Assembly: GCF_000316515.1 (NCBI RefSeq) | Contig: NC_019675.1 | Span: 2,505,964-2,569,963, forward strand | Length of the DNA: 64,000 nucleotides | Direction: 5' to 3' | From: Cyanobium gracile PCC 6307 | Lineage (GTDB): Bacteria > Cyanobacteriota > Cyanobacteriia > PCC-6307 > Cyanobiaceae | In this document: positions 24,616 through 34,355 of the stretch, in pieces | Numbering within the stretch: the first letter of the stretch is position 1 | Layout: every line of letters begins with the position of its first letter | Notes under the pieces: generated by a model | Database searches by the model: none | Told to the model about the DNA's origin: nothing | What the model saw: the letters and a program-made list of their open reading frames with translations, nothing else | Translations under genes and position numbers: made by a program

Positions 24616-26377
24616 TCAGCGTACGCGCGCCGTCCCGGCCAGCTCCAGGCCATCGGCCAGGGGGATCCCCTCCCGCTGGAAGCGGGCCACCAGACGCCCC
24701 TGCAGCTCGCGGGAGCAGGCCCACTGCTCGCCGGCCACGGTGGTCAGCAGCATGCTCACGGTGATGCCCAGCGGGCCGGTGGCGCTGACGCCCCGCAGCA
24801 GGGGGGGCGTCAGCAGCCTTGGCCCCCAGGCGGGGTCGGCGTGGAAGGCGGCGAGCTCCTCGGCCACCACCGCCAGGGCCTGGTCGATGGCGCTGCAGCG
24901 GTGGGAGAGCAGCAGCTTCACCTCCTCGCCGGAGCGCAGCTTGGTGTGGTTCACCACCCGGTCGAAGGCGCTGTTCTGGACCACGGCCATCCGGTGGTCG
25001 AGGCAGCGCAGCTGGGTGCTGAGCACCCCCACATCCACCACGTCGCCCTCGAGGCCGTCGATCTCCACCCAGTCGCCGATGGCGTAGCGGTCTTCGATCA
25101 GCACGGCGAGGCCGGCGACGAAGTCCCGCAGCAGCCCCTGGAACACCAGGGCCAGGCCGCCGAGGAGGGCGCCACCGGCCAGCAGCAGGGAGGAGGAGGC
25201 GGCGCGGATGCCGGGAATGTCGATCAGGATCCAGCCCGCCGCCACCAGGAGACAGGCCAGATCGATGAGGCGGTGGCTCACCCGCAGCAGGCTGCGGTGG
25301 CGCTGCTCCCGCCGCGCCTGCTCCTCCACCGGCACCCTGGCCCCGTCGGCCCACTGGTGCAGCAGAAAGGTGGCCAGGGAGCGCACCAGCAGGGCGACCA
25401 GCCCCACCACCAGCACCTTGAGGAGGGAGTGAACCGGCTGCAGCAGCAGCTGCAGGCCGAGGGGCACCTTGCCCGGGACGGCCATCACCCCCAGGGCCAG
25501 CATGGCCATCAGCTGCAGCAGTAACGCCATCAGCAGCACCAGCCCGAGGGCCTGGTGCAGGAGCAGCCGCTGGTCCAGGGCCCGGTCCGGCGCCGGGTCA
25601 CGACGGGCCTGGAGCGTGGCGCCGCGTCGGCGGTTCTGGCGCCAGAGCCAGACGGTGGCGGCGACGAACAGGACCAGCACCAGTTCCACCAGGACGGTGA
25701 CCTGCCAGCGGCGGCGCAGGTCGGCCGGCCGCATCACCCGGCGGGCATGGCGCAGGCGGCTCTGCAGCCGTTGCTGCCAGCGTTCCCCAAGGGCCCAGGC
25801 GCTCGTGCCGTTGAGGCTCGCATCGGCTGGGGTGATCGTCAGCAGCGGCAGCGGTTGGGATCGCTCCGGCACCCTGGCCTCCAGCACCACATCCCCCGTT
25901 GGCAACTGCCGGCGCTGGACCACCAGCTGGTCGGGGGCGCTGGGCGGGACCGCCTGGAGCGGGGGCTGCTCGCAGGCCCCCCGTTCCCCCCAGCACCCGC
26001 AGCAGGAGCCACTCGGCGATCTGCTCGCTCTCGCTGCAGAGCGGCTTCGGGTCGTAGAGCAGGCGGAGGTTGCCTTCGATCACCTCGGCTCGGCGTTGGG
26101 CGTCGGGATCTCCGTCCCGTTGCCCCACCACCGGAGAGGCCACGGTGAGGGCGGGAATGCCGAGGATCCTCACCTTGGCCAGCTCGAAACTGCCGGCCGC
26201 CACCATCCCTCCGCTCCCGGCCGGGGGCGCCGCCGGCGGGCCCGCGCCGTCGCCGACGGTCGCCGGGGCGGCTGAGATCGGCGCCGGCGCCAGAGAAAAG
26301 CCGACGGCCAGCAGCAGGGCCAGGGCCCCCAGCCACCAGGCACGCGCCGCGCCGTGCCACCGGGGGCGGACCCTCAC
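24616..26377 (-). pseudogene. Mechanosensitive channel (MscS family) with a frameshift
   Basis: The first part (GTG at 26377) has a signal peptide and a periplasmic domain (SFELAKVRILGIPALTVASP, CSESEQIAEWLL). The second part, in another frame from about 25980, has the membrane segments and MscS core (GLALVFQGLLRDFVAGLAVL, then GDWVEIDGLEGDVVDVGVLS). A run of six C (plus strand, 25986-25991) lies at the break; one base fewer gives the continuous join VLGERGACEQPPLQAV. The channel would be about 585 residues. It is either a recent frameshift or a sequencing error. The 5' end overlaps moaB by 4 bases. Confidence 0.8.
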
Positions 26378-26889
26378 GGCGCCTGATCGGCCGGCTCGCG
26401 GAGCCGCGGCAGCAGCTGCACCAGGTTGCAGGGGCGGGTGGCGGTGTCGAGCTGGGCGCGGATCAGCCGGTCCCAGGCGGTGCAGACCGCATCGAGGGAG
26501 CCGGGCAGTACGAACACCACTGTGCCGTTGGCCACACCGGCCAGGGCGCGGCTTTGCAGGGTGCTGGTGCCGATCGTCTCGAAGGAGAGCACCCGGAACA
26601 GTTCGCCGAAGCCTTCGATCGTCTTGTCGAGCAGGGGCGCCACGGCCTCGGGGGTGCCGTCGCGGCCGGTGAGGCCGGTGCCGCCGGAGCTGATCACCAC
26701 CTGCACGGCGGGGTCGGCGATCCAGCGGCTCAGCTCGGCCCGGATGCGGTAGCGGTCATCGGGCACCAGGGTGCGCTCCAGCAGCCGATGGCCAGCCGCC
26801 TCCAGCCGCTGCTGCAGGGCATCGCCCGAGGGGTCGTCGGCCAGGGTGCGGGTGTCGGAGACCGTGAGCAGGGCGATGGCGAGGGTCAC
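26374..26889 (-). CDS. moaB: Molybdopterin adenylyltransferase-like MoaB/MogA
   Basis: A 171-residue protein with the MPT-binding motif [17 protein letters not shown] and the C-terminal block [16 protein letters not shown]. MoaB/MogA adenylate molybdopterin during molybdenum cofactor synthesis. The frame is open upstream to 27075, but the GTG at 26889 begins the first strand ([14 protein letters not shown]). The cofactor would serve enzymes such as the oxidoreductase at 62082. Confidence 0.88.
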   Translation of the reverse strand: MTLAIALLTVSDTRTLADDPSGDALQQRLEAAGHRLLERTLVPDDRYRIRAELSRWIADPAVQVVISSGGTGLTGRDGTPEAVAPLLDKTIEGFGELFRVLSFETIGTSTLQSRALAGVANGTVVFVLPGSLDAVCTAWDRLIRAQLDTATRPCNLVQLLPRLREPADQAP

Positions 26890-26970
26890 CGGTCCAGCGG
26901 TTGCGGTTGGCCCTGACGCTAGGGCGAGGCAGGCCTCTGGCACACTCCAGGGACAGGAGAGTGCCCGGAC

Positions 26971-27165
26971 ATGACCTGGAAACGGCTGGGGCGGGGGCTG
27001 CTGTTCGGCCTGGCGGGTTTCCTGCTCAGCACCGGCATCAGCTACGTGCTGGTGCTGCAGCTCTACACCCGCCACGACCGCGAACTGGCCGCGGCGATGA
27101 CCAGCGTCTTCTTCTTCGGTCCCATCGGCGGGGCCATCGCCCTGGTGGTCGGGCTGCTGGTGTGA
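26971..27165 (+). CDS. Small two-helix membrane protein
   Basis: A 64-residue protein with two hydrophobic helices (residues 8-30 and 42-64) and a short charged loop TRHDRELAAA. GGAG lies about 10 bases before the ATG. I do not recognise a family; the host-like codon use and the ribosome-binding site support a real gene. Confidence 0.55.
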   Translation: MTWKRLGRGLLFGLAGFLLSTGISYVLVLQLYTRHDRELAAAMTSVFFFGPIGGAIALVVGLLV

Positions 27166-27179
27166 CGCGGGGGCCGCGC

Positions 27180-28199
27180 TCAGGCCGCCACCGCCTCCAC
27201 CACCGCGACCGGTGACGGGGTCGGGTGGATCCCCGCCAGGCGCAGGCCGGCGCGCTCCAGCAGCTGGCCGTACTCCGTGGGGGTGCGCTCCCGGCCGCCC
27301 TCGGTCATCACCAGCATGTTGAGATCGAGCAGCTTGCCCGGGGCCGGACCGTTGCCCGGGGGAATCACCTGCTCGAGGATCAGCAGCCGGCCGCCGGGGG
27401 CCAGGCCGGCGCGGATGTGGCCCAGGATCGTCAGGCAGGCGTCATCGCCCCAGTCGTGGAGGATGTGCTTGAGCAGGTAGGTGTCGCCGCCGGCCGGCAC
27501 GCCGGCGAAGAAATCGCCGCCGGCGACGCTGAAGCGCCCCTCCAGCTCCGGCGGCACCGCCACCGGCGCCACCACCGCCGGCTGGTCGAAGAGGGTGCCG
27601 CGCAGATGGCCGTGGTGGCGCAGCAGGGTCTGCAGCAGCTGGCCGCGGCCGCCGCCCACGTCGATCAGATGGCGGGCGTCGCTGAAGTCCCAGGTGGCCA
27701 GCAGTCCCTCGGTCTCGACGCGGGAGAAGTCGGTCATGGCGCCATCGAAGATGGCACCGCGCCCGGGGTTGTGGCCGTACCAGGCGAAGACGGGTGCGCC
27801 GAAGCGGTGGCGGAAGGCGCTCTCGCCGCTGCGGACGCTGTGGAGCAGGTCGGTCCAGGCGTCGTAGTGCTCGCCGCCGAGCATCCGCACGAACTGGCGC
27901 AGGGAGCCGGGGTGGTCGCTGCGCAGCAGCTCCGCCAGGGGGGTGAGCACGTAGCGGCGCGGCTGGCTCCCGCTCTCGGCGAACACGCCCAGGCTGGCCA
28001 GACCCCGCAGCAGCCGGAACAGGGACTCGCCGTCGGCGCCGCAGCGGGCGGCGAGCTCCTCGGCCGTCAGGCCTTCGGGGCCGGCGGCCGCCAGATGGTC
28101 GGCGATCGCCAGCTCGGCGGCCACATGCAGCATCTGGGTGATCCAGTTGCCGCAGGCGAGCTGGAGGAACCGGCTGGTGAGGTCCGCGCTGGGGTCCAT
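27180..28199 (-). CDS. SAM-dependent O-methyltransferase (plant COMT-like family)
   Basis: A 339-residue protein. An N-terminal winged-helix dimerisation domain (LAIADHLAAAGPEGLTAEEL) precedes a class I methyltransferase with the SAM motif HLIDVGGGRGQLLQTLLRHH, the acidic loop GGDFF and the catalytic region LLKHILHDWGDDACLTIL. These enzymes methylate hydroxyls of small aromatic or polyketide-like molecules. The substrate is unknown. The ATG at 28199 matches the dimerisation domain. Confidence 0.87.
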   Translation of the reverse strand: MDPSADLTSRFLQLACGNWITQMLHVAAELAIADHLAAAGPEGLTAEELAARCGADGESLFRLLRGLASLGVFAESGSQPRRYVLTPLAELLRSDHPGSLRQFVRMLGGEHYDAWTDLLHSVRSGESAFRHRFGAPVFAWYGHNPGRGAIFDGAMTDFSRVETEGLLATWDFSDARHLIDVGGGRGQLLQTLLRHHGHLRGTLFDQPAVVAPVAVPPELEGRFSVAGGDFFAGVPAGGDTYLLKHILHDWGDDACLTILGHIRAGLAPGGRLLILEQVIPPGNGPAPGKLLDLNMLVMTEGGRERTPTEYGQLLERAGLRLAGIHPTPSPVAVVEAVAA

Positions 28200-28330
28200 G
28201 GGAGTGGGGCGGGGCGTGGTCGGTCTACACCTGCCCCCGGTCCCCCGCACGGGCATCGGAGCTCACCGGCGGAACGGGCCGCCCCCGCTTAAGTTCCGCT
28301 CGACACCCTCCGTCACTGCGCTCCCCAGCC

Positions 28331-28978
28331 ATGACCCTGAGCTTCGCCGAGCTGCTTGACGCCCTTCGCTGGCGCTACGCCACCAAGCAGTTCGACCCCA
28401 GCCGCCGCATTCCCGCCGACACCTGGGCAGCGCTGGAGGCGGCGCTGGTGCTCACCCCCTCCTCCTACGGCCTGCAGCCCTGGAGGTTCCTGGTGATCGA
28501 GGATCCGGCCCTGCGGGCCGAACTGCGGCCCCATTCCTGGAACCAGTCCCAGATCACCGAGGCCTCGCACCTGGTGGTGTTCCTGGCGCGTCGCACGATC
28601 GAGCTGGCCGATCTCACCCGGCTGATCGAGGCCACCAGTGCTGCCCGCGGCGTGCCGGCGGAGCCGCTGGAGGGCTACCGGCAGATGATGCAGAAGGATC
28701 TGGTCGACGGCCCCCGCAGCGCCGCCATCGCCACCTGGGCCAGCAACCAGGTGTACATCGCCCTGGGCAATTTCATGACCGCCGCCGCCCTGCTGCAGGT
28801 GGACACCTGTCCGATCGAGGGCTTTTCGCCACCCGACTACGACCGCCTGCTGGGCCTGGAGACGACCCCCTACCGCAGTGCCGTGGTGTGCGCCGCCGGG
28901 TATCGCGATCCGGCCGACAAGTACGCCGACCTGGCCAAGGTGCGCTACCCGCTCGATGAGCTGATCGAACACCGCTGA
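28331..28978 (+). CDS. NAD(P)H-dependent nitroreductase (NfsB-like)
   Basis: A 215-residue FMN enzyme: WRYATKQFDPSRRIP at the start, LTPSSYGLQPWRFLVIED for FMN binding, and GYRDPADKYADLAKVR at the end, all typical of the NfsB/oxygen-insensitive nitroreductase family. It reduces nitro compounds or quinones with NAD(P)H in the cytoplasm. It is divergent from the methyltransferase. Confidence 0.9.
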   Translation: MTLSFAELLDALRWRYATKQFDPSRRIPADTWAALEAALVLTPSSYGLQPWRFLVIEDPALRAELRPHSWNQSQITEASHLVVFLARRTIELADLTRLIEATSAARGVPAEPLEGYRQMMQKDLVDGPRSAAIATWASNQVYIALGNFMTAAALLQVDTCPIEGFSPPDYDRLLGLETTPYRSAVVCAAGYRDPADKYADLAKVRYPLDELIEHR

Positions 28979-29019
28979 TCCGCTGCGCCCCCCCTCCGCC
29001 GCACCGACCCCGCGCGGGA

Positions 29020-30558
29020 TCAGCCCGTCGCTGGCAGCAGGATCGGATCGAGGGTCCCGTGACGCCAGCGGCCCTCGGCCTTCTCCGCCACCAGCGGCGT
29101 GAGCGTGAGCGTCAGGGGGCTACCGGCCGCCACGTCGACCCGCAGGGCGGAGTAGGAGCGACGCAGGGAGGAGCCCCGGCCGCTGCGGCCGAGGAACAGG
29201 CGGGAGCGGGCCACGACCCGCTCGCTGCCCGCCGGACCCTCCAGCAGCTCGGGCCCCTCCGGCCGCTGGCGGCGCAGGCTGTAGCCGCTGCCGCCGCAGA
29301 TCAGCCAGGGGATGTGGGCGTCGCCGTGGCCGGTGTCTCCGGTGTGGAGCAGCTCCAGGCAGTGGGCATGGCCGCTGAAGGCCAGATCGATCAGGGGGCG
29401 GCCGGCCGGCCGGTCGCCGAGGGCGGCGGCGACGCGATCCAGCACGCCGCGCAGCCGGGCGCGCACCGCCAGGGTCTGGCCCTGGTCCCACTTGCTGACT
29501 TCGGTGACGACGGGGGGATGGTGCAGCACCAGCAGCCGGCCCCGCACCTCCGGGTTGCGCCAGGAGGCGATCAGGGCGTCGGCGAACCAGTCGAGCTGCT
29601 CCTGGTCGACGGCCGGCGGCCCGCTCTCGAGCTGCTTGTCGATGTCCCGGATCTGCTCGTCGAGTTGCTGGGCTTTGGCGGCCCGGTCGTCGCGGGCGTC
29701 CTCATCGCCGCTGAGGGGACCGAGGGAGAGCAGCAGGGCGCCGCGCTCGGCGTCGAGCTGCTGGCGGCGCCGGCGCAGCTCCCCGTCGTCGTCGCCGGCG
29801 GGCAGGGGCTGGTTGAAGGTGTTGGAGTCGAGGGCGAACACATCGAGGCCGGCCCAGCGGAAGGTGTAGTGGCGATGGGGCAGGCGTGTGAAGGCGCCGG
29901 GGCGGTAGAGCAGGCAGCGGGCCCCGTCGACCGTGGCGGTGCGGGTGCGGGCCAGGTGCTCCTCCAGCCCGGCCTCGGGCACGGCAGCCAGACCATCGAG
30001 GAAAGCGCGGGCCCAGGCCTGGCCCACGTAGGAGCCGTGCCAGCCCACATCCAGCTGGATCCAGCGGCGCAGCAGCCGGCGCGGCGGCGCCGTGAGGCCG
30101 GCCAGCAGCCCCAGCGGCAAGGGCAGGTCGTAGTAGTCGTGGTTGCCGAGCACCGGCAGGAACGGCACCCGGAAGACGAGCTGGTCGTAGCGCAGCCCCC
30201 GCCAGTCCTCGCCGCCGACGATCCACTCCCGGTAGGGACGGATGAAGTTGTCGGGGTACTGCTCGCTGGAGCCCACCGGGTAGACGACGTCGCCGGTGTG
30301 GAGCAGGAAGCGGGCATCGGCGCCATGGGCGAGCAGTTGCTCCGCCACGCGCCGCTGGGGGGTGGCGCGGCGATGCAGCCCGGTGCCGCTGTCGCCGAGC
30401 ACGAGGAAGGAGAAGGCCTCGGGGGTGCCCGGATCGCCCGCGACCGCCAGGCGGCAGGGGTCGATGCCGTGGCGGGCGAAGACGGGATGGCCCCAGCGCA
30501 CCCGGTCGGCCATGCGGCGGATCTTGGTGGCGACGCCCGCCTCGGTGGCCAGGTTCAT
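29020..30558 (-). CDS. Calcineurin-like metallophosphoesterase
   Basis: A 512-residue protein with the metal-binding blocks FLVLGDSGTG, LLHTGDVVYPVG, VLGNHDYYD, a late LVLHHPPV and DLAFSGHAHCLELL. It thus has all five metallophosphatase motifs. A charged helical insert lies at about residues 255-320, outside the catalytic core. No signal peptide is seen. It is 10 bases after the MGS-kinase gene on the same strand, so they are probably cotranscribed. Confidence 0.85.
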   Translation of the reverse strand: MNLATEAGVATKIRRMADRVRWGHPVFARHGIDPCRLAVAGDPGTPEAFSFLVLGDSGTGLHRRATPQRRVAEQLLAHGADARFLLHTGDVVYPVGSSEQYPDNFIRPYREWIVGGEDWRGLRYDQLVFRVPFLPVLGNHDYYDLPLPLGLLAGLTAPPRRLLRRWIQLDVGWHGSYVGQAWARAFLDGLAAVPEAGLEEHLARTRTATVDGARCLLYRPGAFTRLPHRHYTFRWAGLDVFALDSNTFNQPLPAGDDDGELRRRRQQLDAERGALLLSLGPLSGDEDARDDRAAKAQQLDEQIRDIDKQLESGPPAVDQEQLDWFADALIASWRNPEVRGRLLVLHHPPVVTEVSKWDQGQTLAVRARLRGVLDRVAAALGDRPAGRPLIDLAFSGHAHCLELLHTGDTGHGDAHIPWLICGGSGYSLRRQRPEGPELLEGPAGSERVVARSRLFLGRSGRGSSLRRSYSALRVDVAAGSPLTLTLTPLVAEKAEGRWRHGTLDPILLPATG

Positions 30559-30568
30559 GGACGTCCGT

Positions 30569-31873
30569 TCACGGTGGCGGCAGCGGCGCGAACACCGTCA
30601 GGGCGCCGGGCAGGCAGGTGAAGGTGACCGGGTCCGCCTCGACCATCTCGCCGTCGATCACCAGCTGCTGGGGCGGGTCGGTGGTGATCGTGATGCAGCG
30701 GGCCCGCAGGCACAGGAGGTCGGGGTGGTTGGCGGGCGACTGCACCACGGCGGAGGTGAGCAGGGAGGCGAGGGCATTGAGCCCCTGCAGGCGGGTGGTG
30801 GGCGAGGCGATGGTCACCTCCAGCAGGCCGTCGTCGGGGATCACCCGCCCGAAGCCCTGGGCCAGCACGGAGGTGGCGGGGGCCACGTTGGCCACGGTGA
30901 TGGCGGCGGCCTGGACCTCGGTGACGGTGCCGTCGATCTCGACGCGGGCCTGGAAGGGCTGCTGGGACGCCAGCTGCTGGGCGCCGGCGAGCACGTAGGC
31001 GAGCGGGCCCAGCATCGTCTTGAGTTCCCGGGTGGCGCGATCCACCATCCCGGCCTCGAAGCCGACCCCGGCCAGCAGGGTCATCGGCATGTCGTTGCAG
31101 CGGGCGGCGTCCACGACGTGGGTGTGGCCGGCCAGGATCGTCTCGCAGGCAGCCACCAGGTCGGTGGGAATGAACAGTGCCGAGGCGAAGGCGTTGGCGG
31201 TGCCGCGGGGAAGGACGCCGAGGGGGATGCCGGTGCCCGCTACGGCCCCCGCCACGGCCGAGACGGTGCCGTCGCCACCGCAGGCCACGATCATGGCGTT
31301 GCCCGCCTCGTCGGCCGGCCGGGCCTGGAGCAGCTCAACCAGTTCCCGGCACTGGTCGGCCGGGTCGGTGCCGGCCCGGGTGAGCAGCACGGTGACCCGG
31401 AGCTGGGGTTCGAGGATCGAGCGGATCAGGGCCAGATCGGCGTTGGCATCCCCCTGGCCGGCGACGGGATTGAACAGCAGGTAGGCCGAACGGCCGTGGG
31501 ACAGACCCCGCAGGGCCAGCTCGGCGGTGGCGGCATTGAGGGCCAGGGGCACGGCGGCCAGATCACAGGCGCGGATCAGCAGCCCGGCGTCGGGTGGGGT
31601 GCCCGCCGGTGCCGTCGGATCGAGGAAGGCCACCACCAGGCCCACCGCACCGGCCAGCACCTCGGCGGCCACCTGGATGTCCCCCCCCTCGGCGAGGGCC
31701 GCCAGCGCCGTGACCCGCAGCTGGGCGGTGCGCGGGTCGCTGCCGAGCGCGGCCGCCAGTTCGGCGCTGGCCAGCAGGGGGAAGCCGGCCACCGCCAGCG
31801 ACTGCCGGTCGAGCCAGTCGAGCAGCGCCTCGCGGCGCGATGCACTTGCCAGCAGCGCCAGGGCATGGGCCAT
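30569..31873 (-). CDS. Methylglyoxal synthase-like / diacylglycerol kinase fusion
   Basis: A 434-residue protein. Residues 1-125 resemble methylglyoxal synthase (VVAFLDPTAPAGTPPD, VPLALNAATAELAL). Residues 130-430 are a YegS/DAGK-type lipid kinase (YLLFNPVAGQGDANAD, VACGGDGTVSAVAGAV, PLGVLPRGTANAFA). The kinase phosphorylates diacylglycerol or a similar lipid. Whether the MGS part is active is unclear; it may sense a phosphosugar. The ATG at 31873 is 35 bases from the divergent ferredoxin-MBL gene. Confidence 0.85.
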   Translation of the reverse strand: MAHALALLASASRREALLDWLDRQSLAVAGFPLLASAELAAALGSDPRTAQLRVTALAALAEGGDIQVAAEVLAGAVGLVVAFLDPTAPAGTPPDAGLLIRACDLAAVPLALNAATAELALRGLSHGRSAYLLFNPVAGQGDANADLALIRSILEPQLRVTVLLTRAGTDPADQCRELVELLQARPADEAGNAMIVACGGDGTVSAVAGAVAGTGIPLGVLPRGTANAFASALFIPTDLVAACETILAGHTHVVDAARCNDMPMTLLAGVGFEAGMVDRATRELKTMLGPLAYVLAGAQQLASQQPFQARVEIDGTVTEVQAAAITVANVAPATSVLAQGFGRVIPDDGLLEVTIASPTTRLQGLNALASLLTSAVVQSPANHPDLLCLRARCITITTDPPQQLVIDGEMVEADPVTFTCLPGALTVFAPLPPP

Positions 31874-31908
31874 GGGGATCAGGCTAGGGGCGTCGCCGCC
31901 ACCTTCCC

Positions 31909-32805
31909 ATGGCCCGTCCCCAGCAGCGCCTGGCCGCCAACACCCCCGGGCCCTTCTATGTGGATCGGACCTGCATCGACTGCGGCACCTGCTGGCAGTT
32001 CGATCCGGCCCACTTCGCCCCCACCGGTCGCACGTCGCACGTGTGGGCCCAGCCGCAGGGCGAGGGCGACACCCGCGCGGCGCTGCTGGCACTTCAGGCC
32101 TGCCCGGTGGCGGCGATCGGCACCACCAGGGAGCTGCTGGCCCGGACCCCGGCCGATGGCTTCCCGGTCCTGGTATGCAGCCTGCCGGCGGGGCAGGTGC
32201 ACTACGGCGGCTGGGCGTCGCGTAAAAGCTTCGGGGCCAGCAGCTGGCTGATCACCCGGCGCCACGCCGATGGCCGCCACCACAACGTGCTGATCGATTC
32301 CCCGCGCTGGAGCGGCGCCCTGGCCCGCCGGATCGAAGCCCTGGGCGGCCTGCAGCAGATCCTGCTCAGCCACCGCGACGACGTGGCCGACCACGACGCC
32401 TGGGCCGAACGCTTCGGCGCCGAACGCTGGATCCATGCCGCCGATGCCGACGCCGCCCCGGAGGCGGAGCATCGCTTCGAGGGCACCGAACCCATCGCGC
32501 TCGACGACGATCTGCTGGTGCTGCCGGTGCCGGGCCACACCGCCGGCTCGGTGGCGGTGCTGTTCGCCGGCCAGGTGCTGTTCAGCGGCGACCACCTCTG
32601 GTGGGGCGTGGATCCCCCCGGGGTGGTGGCCTCCCGCCGCTACTGCTGGTGGGACTGGCAGGAGCAGGTGCGTTCGGTGGAGCGGCTGCTCGACCTGGAC
32701 GTGCGCTGGCTGCTGCCCGGCCACGGCCGCTGGCACCACTTCGCCCCGGGGGAGTGGCGGGTGGAGCTGGAGAAGACGCTGGCGCGGGTGACATCTGCCC
32801 GATGA
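31909..32805 (+). CDS. Ferredoxin domain-metallo-beta-lactamase fold fusion
   Basis: A 298-residue protein. Residues 15-75 are a ferredoxin-like domain with CIDCGTC and a distant ACPVAAI, enough for one iron-sulfur cluster. Residues 85-290 are an MBL-fold hydrolase with the modified metal motif SHRDDVADHD, GHTAGSVAVLF and LPGHGRWHHF. The first His of the classical HxHxDH is kept but the second position is Asp. Such fusions occur in cyanobacteria; the reaction is unknown. Confidence 0.82.
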   Translation: MARPQQRLAANTPGPFYVDRTCIDCGTCWQFDPAHFAPTGRTSHVWAQPQGEGDTRAALLALQACPVAAIGTTRELLARTPADGFPVLVCSLPAGQVHYGGWASRKSFGASSWLITRRHADGRHHNVLIDSPRWSGALARRIEALGGLQQILLSHRDDVADHDAWAERFGAERWIHAADADAAPEAEHRFEGTEPIALDDDLLVLPVPGHTAGSVAVLFAGQVLFSGDHLWWGVDPPGVVASRRYCWWDWQEQVRSVERLLDLDVRWLLPGHGRWHHFAPGEWRVELEKTLARVTSAR

Positions 32806-33267
32806 CACCACCATCGACCATTCGTGATCGATCACCGGGTGAGAGGGACCCCCTCGGTGGATGAAGGACCCAGGAGGCTCAGAGCACCCTGAAGTGAAAC
32901 AGGACGCTCTCTTCGCAAATGGGGACTCCAGGGCCGTGTGACGTCCTGGGGCGAGCGGACGTCCTGTAGTGAAGTCGACAAGTGGTTAACGGGTCCGTGA
33001 ACGATGGAGGTGCCTGGACTATGGGAGCTAGAATCCACTGGAGTGACTTGATTCCAGCGGCATCGATCTGTGGTGTCGGCCTTGGTTCTCGGACAATGGC
33101 AATTCCCTGCTGTGGTTCATGGAAACCGTCGAATAACAAGTTGGAAAGATGCGAACAGCTGCACCGAATCAGGCAGATTCTGAGCATGGCACGGTTTTGG
33201 GTCGCTTCTACTGAAGCCCTCATGCTCATGGCAGCAGGGCTATCCTGTCAGTGAACTTTGAACTACG
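32806..33267. other. Intergenic stretch, no recognised gene
   Basis: About 460 bases between the last core gene and the foreign block. A 90-codon open frame at 32982-33254 has no recognisable domain or ribosome-binding site. Base composition drops compared with the core genes. The left border of the acquired DNA probably lies near 33260. Confidence 0.45.
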
Positions 33268-33561
33268 CATTTCACGGGCAATCAGCTCGTTGAGGTGACC
33301 TGCACCACGGCGTGGGCCGAGCACTACGCTTTCGCAAGCCATCGTTCTCCGGCAGATGCGCAGGGACCGCTACGCGATCTCATCACGGCGGTGCGCTACG
33401 TGGATCGCATAGAGCAGCGGCAGGGCACGTGGCGCATCGCGGCGCGCAAGCTCATCCTCGACTAGTGGCGTGTCGATCCGGTGCTCGATGCCGGCGCCGG
33501 CCCAGCGGTGTCGCTCTTCAAGCGCGACAAGACCGATGGGTCGTATCGAATGCCTGAATGA
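33268..33561 (+). pseudogene. C-terminal fragment of an NTF2/SnoaL-like protein
   Basis: The frame reads TTAWAEHYAFASHRSPADAQ, then LITAVRYVDRIEQRQGTWRI and AARKLILD, then a TAG stop, then WRVDPVLDAGAGPAVSLF to a TGA. The block RYVDR-x-E-x2-x-G-x-WRIA is typical of SnoaL-like dehydratase or isomerase domains, where LD-W-x-RVDP continues without a stop. It lacks its N-terminal half and has an internal stop, so it is a dead fragment at the left edge of the foreign block. Confidence 0.7.
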
Positions 33562-33563
33562 AG

Positions 33564-34355
33564 TCAGAGCTCGAGTGCCGCGACCGACAGGTCGATGCCG
33601 CCGCGCACGAAGACTTCGGCCCGCGGGTTCACGAGAAAATTGATCGGCTGTAGCGTGAAGTAGTCGCGGTCGTACTCGTCGAGGCTCGCATCCGTTCGCG
33701 GGGCAGGGGCATCCAACCGCGTGAGGATGAAGCGATGCGGGCTCGTCACGGTGACACCGGGCGGTCGTTTCCATTCGTAGGTGTGGTAGAGGACGACCGC
33801 ATCCGGGAACTGCTCCACGAGCCAACTCACGTGGGCCTGCAGCTTCGGGGCGATCGTGGCATCGGCCTGCCGGATGGCGGCACGCTTCTGCGCGTTCAGC
33901 ACGTGCTCGCTCAGCGGACTCCACGCGGCATGCAGCCCGGGTAGTGCGTCGCGAATCGCATCGCGGTATTCCTGCATGAAAGCGCCGCCACGCTCTTGTG
34001 CCCGCACGAAGCGCACGTCGACCCGATGCGCAGGTTTCTCCACCAGCATGTGCCCGTGATAGAAATCCATCAGGCTGATCGCTTGGGACAGCGGAATGTT
34101 GCCGTTCCGGTTGGCGGGGTCGAGCGCGTAGCGGATCGTGGCGAACAGATTCTCGCGTAGCGGTGTGGGTAACCAGCGGGAATCGGTTGCCAGGCGCAAT
34201 CGCCCCTGCGCCCGCTCCAGATCTGCAAACGTGAATCGAGCGTGCTGGCCGGGAACGACGGGGCGCCCCGGGCTCGTGCGGGCGGCGGTCGAGGTCTCGG
34301 TGGTGCCGCGCTCCTCGGTGCCGCGCTCGGCGGTGCTCGGTTTAGGATCCGGCAC
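33564..34355 (-). CDS. Hypothetical protein, partner of the 1070-residue protein
   Basis: A 263-residue protein starting with GTG at 34355. The first 45 residues are Thr/Glu-rich and disordered; the rest is folded-looking, with RHARFTFADLERAQGR-like and TIRYALDPANRNGNIPLSQA blocks and a beta-rich C-terminus (RAEVFVRGGIDLSVAALEL). I recognise no family. It overlaps the stop of the large gene by 14 bases, so the two are translationally coupled and likely work together. If 34355 is not the start, it could instead be a frameshifted end of the large protein. Confidence 0.6.
   Translation of the reverse strand: MPDPKPSTAERGTEERGTTETSTAARTSPGRPVVPGQHARFTFADLERAQGRLRLATDSRWLPTPLRENLFATIRYALDPANRNGNIPLSQAISLMDFYHGHMLVEKPAHRVDVRFVRAQERGGAFMQEYRDAIRDALPGLHAAWSPLSEHVLNAQKRAAIRQADATIAPKLQAHVSWLVEQFPDAVVLYHTYEWKRPPGVTVTSPHRFILTRLDAPAPRTDASLDEYDRDYFTLQPINFLVNPRAEVFVRGGIDLSVAALEL

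Noticed and set aside
29059-30621. Plus-strand frame of 520 codons opposite the metallophosphatase
   Set aside because: Composition is Gly/Ala/Gln repeats without domains; the minus strand has all phosphatase motifs.
32982-33254. 90-codon open frame before the foreign block
   Set aside because: No ribosome-binding site, no domain and no protein-like periodicity.
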